A DNA stretch of 64,000 bases, taken from NCBI RefSeq assembly GCF_000024345.1, contig NC_013729.1:4092001-4156000 (forward strand). Direction: 5' to 3'. Of the stretch, positions 49,372 through 58,094 are shown one piece after another. The position numbers were made by a program, and so were the translations under genes. Below the pieces are notes generated by a model, which worked only from the letters and a program-made list of their open reading frames with translations, was not told the origin of the DNA and made no database searches. Numbering within the stretch: the stretch's first letter is position 1; every line of letters begins with the position of its first letter. Origin of the DNA: Kribbella flavida DSM 17836 (GTDB lineage Bacteria; Actinomycetota; Actinomycetes; Propionibacteriales; Kribbellaceae).

Positions 49372-50115
49372 TCAGTGGCGGAAGCCGGTTTCGGCGTCGC
49401 GGATCAGTTCGTGGGCCGCGTCGACGACGTCCCGGTCGGACTGGTGGGCGCACTGCCGGAGCATGCCGAGCGCTCGGTCGGCGCCGATCGAGTAGCGCTC
49501 CATCAGCAGGCCGACCGCCTCGCCGATCAGGTCGCGGGTCTCGACGGCGGTCAGCAGCTGTTCGGTCCGCTGGGCCCAGGCGTACGCGACCGCCGCCTGG
49601 ATGGCCAGCGCTTGGCCGGCCTGCTCGTCCTCGGCGGTGAAGCCGTCGGGGTCGAGCGTGTACAGATTGAGGACACCGAGCGTGCGGTCGTCGACGTACA
49701 GCGGGAGGCACAGCACGCCGGTGACGCCCAGCTCCAGCACCGGTACGGCGAAACGCGGCCAGCGCTCGTCATCGGCGAGCCGGGCGGCCCGGACGGTCTG
49801 GCGGGAAGCCAACGCGTCCAGCGACGGGCCCTCCCCGAGGTCCGTCAGCACCGCGCCGATCCGCATCGCCAGCTCGCTCGACGCGGCCTTGACGTCGACG
49901 CGCTCGGGGCCGGCCGGAAGGGTCACCGAGCCGGCGACGACGGGCGGTAGCAGCTCGATCGCCCCGCGCACCGCCTCCTTCAGGACGGCGTCGGGCTCCT
50001 CGGTCTCCTGCAGCGTGCGGGCGAGCTTGCCCAGGTCAGCGGCGAACTCCGTCGAACCGGCCGTCGGCCGGTGCGGCGGTCGATCCGACCGTTGCCGCTG
50101 CTGCGGGATCTCCAC
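49372..50115 (-). CDS. GAF and ANTAR domain protein
   Basis: A 247-residue protein. The GAF domain (about residues 25-180) contains LGEGPSLDALASRQTVRAARLADDERWPRFAV and LGVTGVLCLPLYVDDRTLGVLNLYTLD. The ANTAR domain (about 185-240) reads VETRDLIGEAVGLLMERYSIGADRALGMLRQCA. It starts at GTG 50115. It is convergent with the phosphatase operon and lies downstream of the carotenoid operon on the same strand. It is the fourth ANTAR protein in the window; its target RNAs are unknown. Confidence 0.9.
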   Translation of the reverse strand: MEIPQQRQRSDRPPHRPTAGSTEFAADLGKLARTLQETEEPDAVLKEAVRGAIELLPPVVAGSVTLPAGPERVDVKAASSELAMRIGAVLTDLGEGPSLDALASRQTVRAARLADDERWPRFAVPVLELGVTGVLCLPLYVDDRTLGVLNLYTLDPDGFTAEDEQAGQALAIQAAVAYAWAQRTEQLLTAVETRDLIGEAVGLLMERYSIGADRALGMLRQCAHQSDRDVVDAAHELIRDAETGFRH

Positions 50116-50176
50116 CGAAATGCCCCCAACCCTTTCCTCCTGCCTACCACCCCCGGCCGGTACCGTCCAGGCAAGC

Positions 50177-50211
50177 GGCGCGCCCTCTTCTCCGGGCTCG
50201 GCCGGGGCGCC
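50177..50211 (-). terminator. Possible terminator of the carotenoid operon
   Basis: GGCGCGCCC (50177-50185) can pair with GGGGCGCC (50204-50211) with one bulged base, just past the stop of the Rieske gene. The stem is imperfect, so this is tentative. Confidence 0.3.
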
Positions 50212-50217
50212 CGGCGG

Positions 50218-51243
50218 TCAGCGGCCGCGGGTGCGGAGGTGGTAGCGGCGTTCGGCGTAGGCCAGGTCGTCGCGCCACAGCCGGCCCGCGGCCCAGCGCA
50301 TCGCCGGCCGCAGCGCGGGCGCCGCGTGCCGGGCGACCGCGAAGCCCGGCCGGTCCGACGCGGCGACGGTCGCCTCGATCACCGCCGTTCTCGGGCGCCC
50401 GTCGGGACCCGGGCCCAGCGGGGTGGCGTGAGTCTCGACGACACTGCCGGCGCCCTCGCCCTCGGCGATGCGCATCACCACGGTGCGAGGTCCGGGGCAG
50501 GTGAACTCGGCCCGGACCGGAACGCCGATCGGTCCACCCAGCCGGAAGGTGACGTCGACGACGAACTTGTCGTCGCCCGCGTCGTCACCGCCCTGAGGCA
50601 GCTCGCGCACCCGCAGGTCGGAGAACGAGTACGGGTGGAACCAGGCGCCGTGCCACGGGTCCAGCCGGTTCGCGACGATGTCGATCGGTTCGCACTGCCC
50701 CGACATCGTGGCCACCGCGTCGAGGCAGGCACCCGCAGGCCGCTCCGGCACCAGCGGCAGGTCGGTCGGCTCCTCTCCCCCGACACGGTCGAGCCGCACC
50801 CAGCACAGCACGCCGTCGTCGTGGCTGGGATAGGCCAGCCAGCCGGTCCGGTCGTCGTCGTCACCGACGCTCAGGCCGTGCCAGCGGCAGACCACTCGCC
50901 CGCACTCGACCTTGCCCAGCGCGAGCGGCGCACCCAAGTGGGGGCAGGCTCCTGGCCCGACCCGCAGTGTTCCGTCCGGACACCGCCAGGCGACCAGCTC
51001 GGTACCACCGACCTCCGCGCCGAACGGCGTCTTCGTGCCGACGTCCCGGCTGGCGGCGAACACGAACCAGTTGCCCGAAGGCCGCACGGACGCCCGCTTG
51101 ACCGCCGCCTCGATCAGCGCCGGCGAGGCGTCGCGGTACGTCGGCTGCTGCCGCGCCCAGGGTTGTCTCGGCAGCCACTGGAGCGGCCAGCGGTCCGGCC
51201 ACCGGCGCCCGATCGCTGTGGACACCTCGTGTGTCCTGCCCAT
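50218..51243 (-). CDS. Rieske 2Fe-2S oxygenase-like protein of the carotenoid operon (DUF5914-like)
   Basis: A 341-residue protein. The Rieske centre ligands are C100, H102, C119 and H122 (CPH...CRWH). Downstream N192, D195, H198 and H203 (ANRLDPWHGAWFH) fit the mononuclear iron site of Rieske oxygenases, with an HX4H arrangement. So it is likely an active hydroxylase and not just an electron carrier. AAGGAG lies five bases before ATG 51243. It is the last gene of the crt operon, two bases after crtU. I infer a role in oxidising the carotenoid end groups. Confidence 0.82.
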   Translation of the reverse strand: MGRTHEVSTAIGRRWPDRWPLQWLPRQPWARQQPTYRDASPALIEAAVKRASVRPSGNWFVFAASRDVGTKTPFGAEVGGTELVAWRCPDGTLRVGPGACPHLGAPLALGKVECGRVVCRWHGLSVGDDDDRTGWLAYPSHDDGVLCWVRLDRVGGEEPTDLPLVPERPAGACLDAVATMSGQCEPIDIVANRLDPWHGAWFHPYSFSDLRVRELPQGGDDAGDDKFVVDVTFRLGGPIGVPVRAEFTCPGPRTVVMRIAEGEGAGSVVETHATPLGPGPDGRPRTAVIEATVAASDRPGFAVARHAAPALRPAMRWAAGRLWRDDLAYAERRYHLRTRGR

Positions 51244-51245
51244 AC

Positions 51246-52814
51246 CTACTCCTTCTCCGATCGAGGTCGTGAGAACCAGTGCAGCGGGTTGAGCCGGCCG
51301 TAGTCCGGGACGGTGAACAGCTCCTGCCCGGGCAGGCCGAACCCGGCGAGCAGCAGGTTCGCCGCGTGCGTGCCGGTCGTCGCCGCCCGTTCCATCAACG
51401 CGACCGGCAGATCGATCCGGATGCCGTCGCCGGCCAGGACCAGCCCGTCGTCCGGCGTACGGACCGTGGGGCGTTCGGCGAAGCTGCCCGGGGCGAACAG
51501 CGGGCAGTCCTCGCGCCACAGCGACCGCGAGTCCACCACCTCGGCCGCCTCCGACTCCGGGTAGATCAGGTGCAGCTGCCGCTCCAGCTCACGGCTCAAG
51601 GCGGGCACGACCGCATCCCGGTCGGCGCCGGGAGCCGCGGCCGCGTACGCGTGCAGCTCGACGACCGCTCCCCGACGCTCCAGCGCCCAGTGCAGCGCCT
51701 CGGACTCGTAGCGGTCGAGAACGGAGATGTTGTCCAGCGGCCCCCACCCGCCTGTCCCCAGGAACGACGGCCGGTGCGGTGCCAGCGGCCGATCCAGCCA
51801 CAGCCGGTGCACCAGGAACGGCGGGGCCGTCCTCAGCCGGGCGACGTTCTCCCGCCAGCCGGGATCGCCCAGCTCGGGCGACGCCTGGACGACGTCCCGC
51901 AGCGCCCGGGGATCGGTGGCCAGCACGACCCCGTCGGCATCGACGGCGCCGTCGCCGGTGTGCACGCGGTACTTCCGTTCCCCGCCGGGCTCGACGGTGT
52001 GCACGGAAGTACCGGTCCGCACGTCCACCCCCAGCTCCGCGAGGTGGCCGCCCAGCGGATCCCACAGGCTGATCGCGAACGTGTCCGTCGGTACGTCGAA
52101 CAGCAGTCCTTCCGACGAGCCGAGGAAGTACAGGTGGAACATCACCGCGAGCTCGGCCGCGGACAGCTCCTTCGGCGACGCGAAGAAGCTGCGGGAGAAC
52201 ACCTCGAACGCCAGGTGCCGCGCCGCGGGCGGGAAGTTGATCGCGTCGAGCAGTTCCTCCGCGGTGGTGCCGTCCAGCTGCTCGTAGATCCGGGGCACCC
52301 GGACGGTTGCCAGCGGCAACGCTGCGCGGGCGTTCAGCCGGAGCAGGTCCGGGACCGAGAAGGTCGGGCTCTTCACCGCGAAGGCGAGCGCGTTCCACGG
52401 CGGCCGGCGCGGAATGCCGCGGAACGTGTCGGTGCGTCCCTCCGGATCCATCAACGGGTAGTCGGCGACCGGCGTGAGCCGCTCCAGCGCCGGGTCGGTG
52501 CGCGCGAGCAGCCGACGCAGGTTGTAGTACTGCCGGAAGAACGCGTGGAAGCCGCGGCTCATCGTGACGGTCGAACCGTCGCCGAGCTGGTCCGGCCAGG
52601 CGCCCACCCGGCCACCGAGGTACGGCTCTCGCTCCACCAGGACGACGCCGACTCCGCGCTCGGCCAGCACTGTCGCCGCGGACAGCCCGGCGATGCCGCC
52701 GCCGACGACCACGACGCGGGGTTGGCGCGCGCCGCGAGGACCAGTGGCCGCAGGCACCGGGTGCCGGACGATCCGCCGGTCGGAGCCGGCCCACGGAGGC
52801 CGGCCGCCGGTCAC
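51246..52814 (-). CDS. crtU: Beta-carotene desaturase/methyltransferase CrtU-like
   Basis: A 522-residue flavoprotein. The FAD motif is VVVVGGGIAGLSAAT (residues about 34-48), then VEREPYLGGRVGAWPD. The GFHAFFRQYYNLRRLL, YPLMDPEGRTDTFRGIPRRPPWN and FEVFSRSFFASPKELSAAELAVMFHLYFLGSSEGLLFD stretches are hallmarks of CrtU, the enzyme that aromatises beta-ionone rings to give isorenieratene. It starts at GTG 52814, overlapping the methyltransferase stop as GTGA. Its presence predicts an aromatic carotenoid product. Confidence 0.88.
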   Translation of the reverse strand: MTGGRPPWAGSDRRIVRHPVPAATGPRGARQPRVVVVGGGIAGLSAATVLAERGVGVVLVEREPYLGGRVGAWPDQLGDGSTVTMSRGFHAFFRQYYNLRRLLARTDPALERLTPVADYPLMDPEGRTDTFRGIPRRPPWNALAFAVKSPTFSVPDLLRLNARAALPLATVRVPRIYEQLDGTTAEELLDAINFPPAARHLAFEVFSRSFFASPKELSAAELAVMFHLYFLGSSEGLLFDVPTDTFAISLWDPLGGHLAELGVDVRTGTSVHTVEPGGERKYRVHTGDGAVDADGVVLATDPRALRDVVQASPELGDPGWRENVARLRTAPPFLVHRLWLDRPLAPHRPSFLGTGGWGPLDNISVLDRYESEALHWALERRGAVVELHAYAAAAPGADRDAVVPALSRELERQLHLIYPESEAAEVVDSRSLWREDCPLFAPGSFAERPTVRTPDDGLVLAGDGIRIDLPVALMERAATTGTHAANLLLAGFGLPGQELFTVPDYGRLNPLHWFSRPRSEKE

Positions 52815-53557
52815 GTCGGCTCCCCGGCCGAGGGTGCGGTGCCCAGGAAGGTGTGCGCGACTCCGCGCTGCCAACCGCCCATCGGGGCCACGGAGACCTC
52901 GGTGAAGCCGGCCCGGACGAGTCGCTGCTGGAAGCTCCGCGCGCCGTCGAAGTGGTTCACGCTGCTGCGCAGGTGACGGTAGAGCGCCGCGTCGCCGCTG
53001 CCGAGTCTCCCGGCGGGGATGACGATGCCCCAGCACACGGCGTTCCACACCGCCCGGGCGAGGCGCGAATCGGCCACGGAGTACTCGTGGATCGCCAGCC
53101 GTGCACCCGGCTTCAGCAGTCCCCGCAGCTTCGCCAGCCCGGCGTCGGGATCGGCGAGGTTGCGGATCAGGTACGCCGCCAGGCAGGCGTCGAAGGGGCC
53201 GCCGAGCTCGGCCGGGTCGAGGTCCTCGACCGTGCTGTGCACGAACCGCACCGACGTCGGGAATCCCTTGGCCTCGGCCTGGGCGAGCATCTGCCGCGAG
53301 GCGTCGAAGGCGACGATCTCGGCCAGCGGCGCCACCGCCAGCACCGCGGCCGTCGAGGCGCCGGTCCCGCAGCCGGCGTCCAGGAGTCGCAGGCCGGCGC
53401 CCGCTCCGGGGAGCCGGAGGCGCGCGGCGGACAGCCGGAGCTGGCCGTGGTAGCCCGGGTTCGCGCCGACCAGCCGGTCGTAACTGTGGGCCGCGCCGTC
53501 GAAGGCCGCAGGGACCTCCGCGCGCGGCAGTCCGTCCGAACGCTGCGCTGCACTCAT
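52811..53557 (-). CDS. crtT: SAM-dependent methyltransferase of the carotenoid operon (CrtT-like)
   Basis: A 248-residue class I methyltransferase with LLDAGCGTG at residues 58-66 (SAM motif I), then EIVAFDASRQMLAQAEAKG. Streptomyces carotenoid loci encode a similar CrtT between cyclase and crtU; its substrate there is not settled. Here it is translationally linked to crtYd (ATGA) and crtU (GTGA), so all three must be made together. It may methylate a carotenoid hydroxyl or carboxyl group, perhaps the product of the Rieske enzyme. Confidence 0.85.
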   Translation of the reverse strand: MSAAQRSDGLPRAEVPAAFDGAAHSYDRLVGANPGYHGQLRLSAARLRLPGAGAGLRLLDAGCGTGASTAAVLAVAPLAEIVAFDASRQMLAQAEAKGFPTSVRFVHSTVEDLDPAELGGPFDACLAAYLIRNLADPDAGLAKLRGLLKPGARLAIHEYSVADSRLARAVWNAVCWGIVIPAGRLGSGDAALYRHLRSSVNHFDGARSFQQRLVRAGFTEVSVAPMGGWQRGVAHTFLGTAPSAGEPT

Positions 53558-53898
53558 CGGTCGGCCTCATCTCGTTCGGGGTGGTGACGGGCGGCGGGTC
53601 CGAGCCGCTCCCAGGCGAGCAGGGCGCCGGTGACGAGCGCGAAGCCGAACACGAAGTCCTCGACCGGGATGTCCCAAGGGAACCGCAGGCCGGTGATGTG
53701 GTTGTCGTCGTACAGCACGATCGGGGCGTCCAGCCGGGTCAGCCAGCCGTCGACCGGGATCTGGAAGCCGAAGACGATCACCATGCTGATCCAGTACGCC
53801 GGACGCCGGAACAGGCCGGTCCGCAGCCAGCGCAGTTCCAGCACGACCACCGCGATCGCCGCGACGACCGCCGGCAGGGTGTAGCCGAGACCTCTCAT
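53554..53898 (-). CDS. crtYd: Lycopene beta-cyclase subunit, CrtYd type
   Basis: A 114-residue membrane protein with three helices and the lycopene cyclase domain motif FPWDIPVEDFVFGFALV. It is the second half of the heterodimeric (YcYd) lycopene cyclase found in actinobacteria such as Brevibacterium and in fused form in archaea and fungi. It overlaps crtYc and crtT by ATGA at each end. With CrtYc it cyclises lycopene to beta-carotene in the membrane. Confidence 0.9.
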   Translation of the reverse strand: MRGLGYTLPAVVAAIAVVVLELRWLRTGLFRRPAYWISMVIVFGFQIPVDGWLTRLDAPIVLYDDNHITGLRFPWDIPVEDFVFGFALVTGALLAWERLGPAARHHPERDEADR

Positions 53899-54245
53899 GG
53901 CCGCACCTGCTCACGCCGCGTCCGGCGGTACCGGCCGATGCGTTCGAGCATGAGGCCGACCGTCTCGTAGGTGAGCAGCCCACAGGTCGGCACCACGACG
54001 AAGAACACGAACTCCTCGACCGGGATCCGGAACGGCAGGCTCCAGCCGGTCAGGTACTGCGGGTTGTAGCCCCAGACGCCGCCGGCGATCGCGATCGCGT
54101 CCCAGACCAGGAAGATCGTCACGACCGGCAGCAGCGCGAGCAGCCACCGCCGCGGCCGTCGGTAGACCCGGGCGCCGAGCAGCTCCAGCGGCAGCGTGAT
54201 CGCGACACAGGCCGCCATCACCAGCAAGTAGTGCCAGCGGTCCAC
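53895..54245 (-). CDS. crtYc: Lycopene beta-cyclase subunit, CrtYc type
   Basis: A 116-residue membrane protein with three helices and the cyclase motif LPFRIPVEEFVFFVVVP, the counterpart of the motif in CrtYd. GTG 54245 has GGGAGGAG four bases upstream. Its stop overlaps the crtYd start (ATGA), which ensures equal amounts of the two subunits. The two small genes together replace the single crtY of Streptomyces. Confidence 0.9.
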   Translation of the reverse strand: MDRWHYLLVMAACVAITLPLELLGARVYRRPRRWLLALLPVVTIFLVWDAIAIAGGVWGYNPQYLTGWSLPFRIPVEEFVFFVVVPTCGLLTYETVGLMLERIGRYRRTRREQVRP

Positions 54246-54293
54246 AGCGCTCCTCCCTTCCGGCCGGTCCGGTGCGGGAGACGCAGCGTGTTG

Positions 54294-55247
54294 TCATCGT
54301 GCACCGGCTGGACTCCCCCGGTACAGCCGGCGCGCGACGATGCCCTTCGCCAGTGCCGCTCCGGCCACGGTCGCCTTGCGGAAGCCGTGCACGTGCGCGC
54401 GCCGGGAGAACACGTCGTGACCGGCCGCCTCGATCCGGTCCAGGATCTCCGAGTACAGCACGTACGCCGTTCGCACGCACGGCCGGGAGATCGGCGACAG
54501 CATCGCGATGCCCGGCCGGGCCTGCGCGTAGACCGCCCGGGTCGCCGCGATCTGCGCCCGCAACGCCTCGGTCATCCGCGGCTCCGTCCGCCGGTTGGCG
54601 ACGCACCAGCCGATCAGCTCGTCGTCGACCCCGTGGGCGGCGAGCTCGTCGAGCGGCAGGTAGACCCGGCCGCGCTCGTAGTCCTCGGCGACGTCGCGCA
54701 GGAAGTTCGTCAGCTGGAAGGCCAGGCCGAGCGCGGCGGCGGCCGGTGCGGCCTCGGCGCGGGACGTCACCGTGCCGAGCACCGGCAGCACCTGCAGGCC
54801 GATCACCTCGGCCGACCCGCGGGTGTAGCGGTACAGGTCGGCCCGAGTCGGGTACCGCTCGACGGTGAGGTCCATCCGCATCGAGGTCAGGAAGTCGTCG
54901 AACAGGTCGCGGCCGATGCCGAACCGCCCGGCGCAGTCGACCACCGCGGCGATGATCGGGTCCTGGCTGCGGCCGTCGTCGAGGCCATGGCCGAGCGCCT
55001 GCGCCACCTGCTCCAGGGAGGCCGCCACGTCGGCCGGGGTCGCGCCGGCCGGCGGCACGTCGACGACGTCGTCGGCGAACCTGGCGAACCCGTACAGTGC
55101 GTGCACAGCCGGGCGCTGGGCCGGCGCCAGCATCCGCGTCGCCAGGAAGTAGGTCTTGCCGTGCTCGGCGTTCAGCTGCCGGCAACGCGCGTACGCTTCC
55201 CGCAGCCGCGGCTCTTTGATGCCCGCGGCATCGAGCTCCCCAGTCAT
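54294..55247 (-). CDS. crtB: Phytoene synthase
   Basis: A 317-residue squalene/phytoene synthase. The first aspartate-rich motif is FARFADDVVD (D59, D60, D63), the second NFLRDVAEDYERGRVYLP (about residue 185). It condenses two geranylgeranyl diphosphates to phytoene via prephytoene diphosphate. ATG 55247 overlaps the crtI stop as ATGA. A 48-base gap follows to crtYc, the widest within the distal operon. Confidence 0.94.
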   Translation of the reverse strand: MTGELDAAGIKEPRLREAYARCRQLNAEHGKTYFLATRMLAPAQRPAVHALYGFARFADDVVDVPPAGATPADVAASLEQVAQALGHGLDDGRSQDPIIAAVVDCAGRFGIGRDLFDDFLTSMRMDLTVERYPTRADLYRYTRGSAEVIGLQVLPVLGTVTSRAEAAPAAAALGLAFQLTNFLRDVAEDYERGRVYLPLDELAAHGVDDELIGWCVANRRTEPRMTEALRAQIAATRAVYAQARPGIAMLSPISRPCVRTAYVLYSEILDRIEAAGHDVFSRRAHVHGFRKATVAGAALAKGIVARRLYRGSPAGAR

Positions 55248-56764
55248 CGTCCGGCTCCCGTCCTGCGGTCGTTGCGGTTGCGCACCGGACCGGTGACCCG
55301 GTCGGCCGCCAGCCGTCCCGAGATCAGTGCGGTCGGTACGCCGACCCCGGGGACCGTGCCTCCGCCGGCCAGCACGACGTTCTCGGTCCGCCGCGGGAAG
55401 TTGCCCGGCCGGAACGGCCCGGTCTGGCGGAAGGAGTGCGCGTAGGCGAACGGCGTACCGTCGACCATGTCCGCGCGGGCCCAGTCCGCCGGGGTGATCA
55501 GGGCCCGCGCCGAGATCGTTGCCCCCAGCCCCGGTGCGAGGCGTTGCTCGACCAGCTCCACCAACTGGTCGGCGTACGCCTCGCCGTGGCGGTCCCAGTC
55601 GCGGACCTGCCCGGTGCCGAGGTTCGGCACCGGCGCGAGGATCGACAGGGTGTCGCGGCCGGGCGGCGCGAGGCCCGGATCGGTCGCGGTCGGGCGGGTG
55701 ATCAGCAGCGACGGGTCCTTCATCAGCTCGCCGGTCCGGATCAGCTGGTGGAACGTCGACTGCCACGCGTCGCCGAACGAGATCGTGTGGTGCGCCAGCT
55801 CCGGGCGCCGCTGCGACAGCCCCGCGTGCAGCACGACGGCCGAGGGCGCCGCCTGCAACGCAACGACGCGACGGGGTCCGCCGCCGAGCAGCCGGTACGT
55901 GGTCGGCAGTTCGGTCGTGAGCACGACCGCGTCGCAGGCGAACCGCCGGCCGTCGGTCGTGCGGACCGCGCTGACCCGGCGCCCCGACCCCTCCAGGTGG
56001 TCCACGGTCGCGCCGTAGTGGAACTCGACGCCGGCCTTCTCCGCGGCGTCGGCCAGCGCGTCGGGCAGCGCGCTCATCCCGCCGGCCGGGAAGTACACGC
56101 CGTTGACCGTGTCCATGTAGGTGATGACGCCGTAGAGCGCGAGCGCCGACCGCGGCGCCTGCCCGACGTAGAGGGACTGGAAGGTGAACACCCGGCGCAG
56201 CCGCTCGTCGGTGATGAACCGGCCGATCATCGGCTCCAGCCGGCGGAAGCCGCCGAGCGCCACCAGGTGGGCCAGCTGCGGCGAGAGCATCGACAGCGGG
56301 GAGTCGAAGTTGGCGCCGATGAAGCGGTCGAACTCCACCCGGTACAGCGTCTCCAGCCAGCGCCGCAGCCGGCGGAACCCGGCCGCCTGCTCGGGCCCAG
56401 CGAAGGCTTCGATCGCGGCCGCCATCGCGTCGGCGTCCCGGTGCACCAGCAGGTTGCTGCCGTCGGCGAAGCGCGCGTCGTACGCCGGATCCAGCTCGGT
56501 GAGGCGCAGCAGCCCCGTCGTACTGGCACCGACCGCGGCCAGCGTCTCCTCGATCAGCTCGGGCATGGTCAGCACGCTGGGACCGGTGTCGAAGTGGTGC
56601 CCGTCGACCTGCCGCCGACCGGCTCGGCCGCCCGGTACGTCATCGCGCTCCACGACGGTGACCCGACGCCCGCGGCCGGCCAGCTGCAGGGCGGCGGCGA
56701 GCCCGGAGAATCCCGCGCCGACCACGACGACGTGATCGGTCGGCCCGGTCACGCGACGCATCAC
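55244..56764 (-). CDS. crtI: Phytoene desaturase
   Basis: A 506-residue CrtI flavoprotein: FAD motif VVVVGAGFSGLAAAL (residues about 12-26), VVERDDVPGGRAGR, HHFDTGPSVLTMPELI, and the C-terminal LAGGGTVPGVGVPTALISGRLAAD. It desaturates phytoene to lycopene. Starts at GTG 56764 and ATG 56761 are both possible, with GGAGG upstream. It is coupled to crtB and lies 28 bases after the crtE stop. Confidence 0.94.
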   Translation of the reverse strand: MMRRVTGPTDHVVVVGAGFSGLAAALQLAGRGRRVTVVERDDVPGGRAGRRQVDGHHFDTGPSVLTMPELIEETLAAVGASTTGLLRLTELDPAYDARFADGSNLLVHRDADAMAAAIEAFAGPEQAAGFRRLRRWLETLYRVEFDRFIGANFDSPLSMLSPQLAHLVALGGFRRLEPMIGRFITDERLRRVFTFQSLYVGQAPRSALALYGVITYMDTVNGVYFPAGGMSALPDALADAAEKAGVEFHYGATVDHLEGSGRRVSAVRTTDGRRFACDAVVLTTELPTTYRLLGGGPRRVVALQAAPSAVVLHAGLSQRRPELAHHTISFGDAWQSTFHQLIRTGELMKDPSLLITRPTATDPGLAPPGRDTLSILAPVPNLGTGQVRDWDRHGEAYADQLVELVEQRLAPGLGATISARALITPADWARADMVDGTPFAYAHSFRQTGPFRPGNFPRRTENVVLAGGGTVPGVGVPTALISGRLAADRVTGPVRNRNDRRTGAGR

Positions 56765-56792
56765 CGGAGCCTCCGCGGGGCAGCTGCCGGCG

Positions 56793-57896
56793 TCATCGCG
56801 TCCGCTGCGTGCATCGGTCGGCCAGGACGGTCAGCGCGGCCCGGGGAGCCGACGGCACGCCGGGTTCGTCAGCGAGCGTCGTCACCGCGGCCTCGACGCG
56901 TTCGGCGATCATCTTCTCGACCAGCTCGTCGGCGCCGGTGTCGACGATGAGGCGCTGCCACGCCTGGATCCAGCGCTCATCGATCACGCCCGGCAGCGGG
57001 CGCCCGGCGGTCAGCCGCCGCAACTCCCGGCGCTCGGTGTCGCCGGCGAGCTCACCGGCCGCGACCACGATCGTGGTCGCCTTCGCCTGGTACAGGTCGT
57101 CGCCCAGCGGCTTCCCGGTCACCAGCGGATCACCGAAGACGCCGAGCAGGTCGTCCCGCAGCTGGAACGCCTCGCCGATCGCCGTCCCGTACTGCCGTAG
57201 CGCGGCCAGCACCTGCGGGGAGCAGCCGGCCGCGACAGCGCCGAGCTCCAGCGGCCGCAGAACGGTGTAATTGCCCGACTTGCGGCGGGCGATGTCCAGC
57301 ACCGCGTTGAGGGAGGGCGCAGCGCTGTTCTCGTTGAGCAGGTCGCTGAACTGTCCGACAGCCAGTTCGCTGCGCAGCAGGTCGTAGACCGGAAGTGCCT
57401 TGGCCAGCGACTCGGCCGGCAGGCCCGACTCCCGCAGCATCCGCTCGGCCCACACCAGGCACAGGTCACTCAGCAGCACGGCCGCCGACCGCCCGAACTG
57501 CGCACCGACGGGCCGCCGCTGACGCTCGGCCCAGTGCGCCAGCTGGACGTGAACCGTGGCACTTCCCCTTCGCGTCGCTGAGTCGTCCATCACGTCGTCC
57601 TGGATCAGCGCGAAGGCGTGCAGCAGCTCCAAACTGGCAGCGGCACGGGCCGCGGCGTCGGACTCGGGCCGGCCGCAGAGCCACCCGAGGTAGGCGAACG
57701 TCGAGCGGACGAACTTGCCCTGGCCGACGAACCCGGTCAGCACGGCACGCAGGATGCCGGTGTCGGCGACGGTGAAGTGCTCGTCGCACCGCTGCGCGGC
57801 GTACGTGCAGACCAGCGCGCGAGTGGCGCCCACGCGGGACTCCAGCCAGCGGTCAGGCGCGGTGGGAGCGTGCCATGGTGCGACCTGGTCAACCAA
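56793..57896 (-). CDS. crtE: Geranylgeranyl diphosphate synthase
   Basis: A 367-residue trans-isoprenyl diphosphate synthase. The first Asp-rich motif is IQDDVMDDS (D100, D101, D104). The second is LRDDLLGVFGD, the DDxxG variant common in actinobacterial GGPP synthases. It makes the C20 precursor for CrtB. No ATG or GTG fits; TTG 57896 is the best start because GGAGG lies about eight bases upstream and the N-terminus then matches family length. It heads the crt operon, divergent from the cytochrome b gene. Confidence 0.92.
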   Translation of the reverse strand: MVDQVAPWHAPTAPDRWLESRVGATRALVCTYAAQRCDEHFTVADTGILRAVLTGFVGQGKFVRSTFAYLGWLCGRPESDAAARAAASLELLHAFALIQDDVMDDSATRRGSATVHVQLAHWAERQRRPVGAQFGRSAAVLLSDLCLVWAERMLRESGLPAESLAKALPVYDLLRSELAVGQFSDLLNENSAAPSLNAVLDIARRKSGNYTVLRPLELGAVAAGCSPQVLAALRQYGTAIGEAFQLRDDLLGVFGDPLVTGKPLGDDLYQAKATTIVVAAGELAGDTERRELRRLTAGRPLPGVIDERWIQAWQRLIVDTGADELVEKMIAERVEAAVTTLADEPGVPSAPRAALTVLADRCTQRTR

Positions 57897-58021
57897 GGTG
57901 GGTCCTCCAACGTCCGGGTCAGGGCCGCCGACGGGCCCGTCGCGGTCGAAGTGCCCGCCGGTTCCCCTGCGACCGGCCGGCCAAACCGAACCTGTGCGGC
58001 GGGGCCCGTGGCGTCCGGCTC

Positions 58022-58066
58022 AGACTAGCGGCGTGCATAACTTTCGCCTAACTTCTGCCGTAGCCT
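58022..58066. promoter_or_regulatory. Divergent crt/cytochrome b promoter region with 11-bp direct repeat
   Basis: TAACTT occurs at 58038-58043 and 58049-58054, exactly one helical turn apart, like binding sites for tandem response regulators. A -10-like TAGTCT for crtE (58022-58027, minus strand) lies ten bases beyond. TAGCCT (58061-58066) is a plausible -10 for the cytochrome b gene, giving a short leader with a GAGGTG ribosome site. No good -35 is seen for crtE, which fits an activator-dependent or alternative-sigma promoter. Confidence 0.45.
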
Positions 58067-58094
58067 GGCAGGGACGGAAACGAGGTGACAGGCG

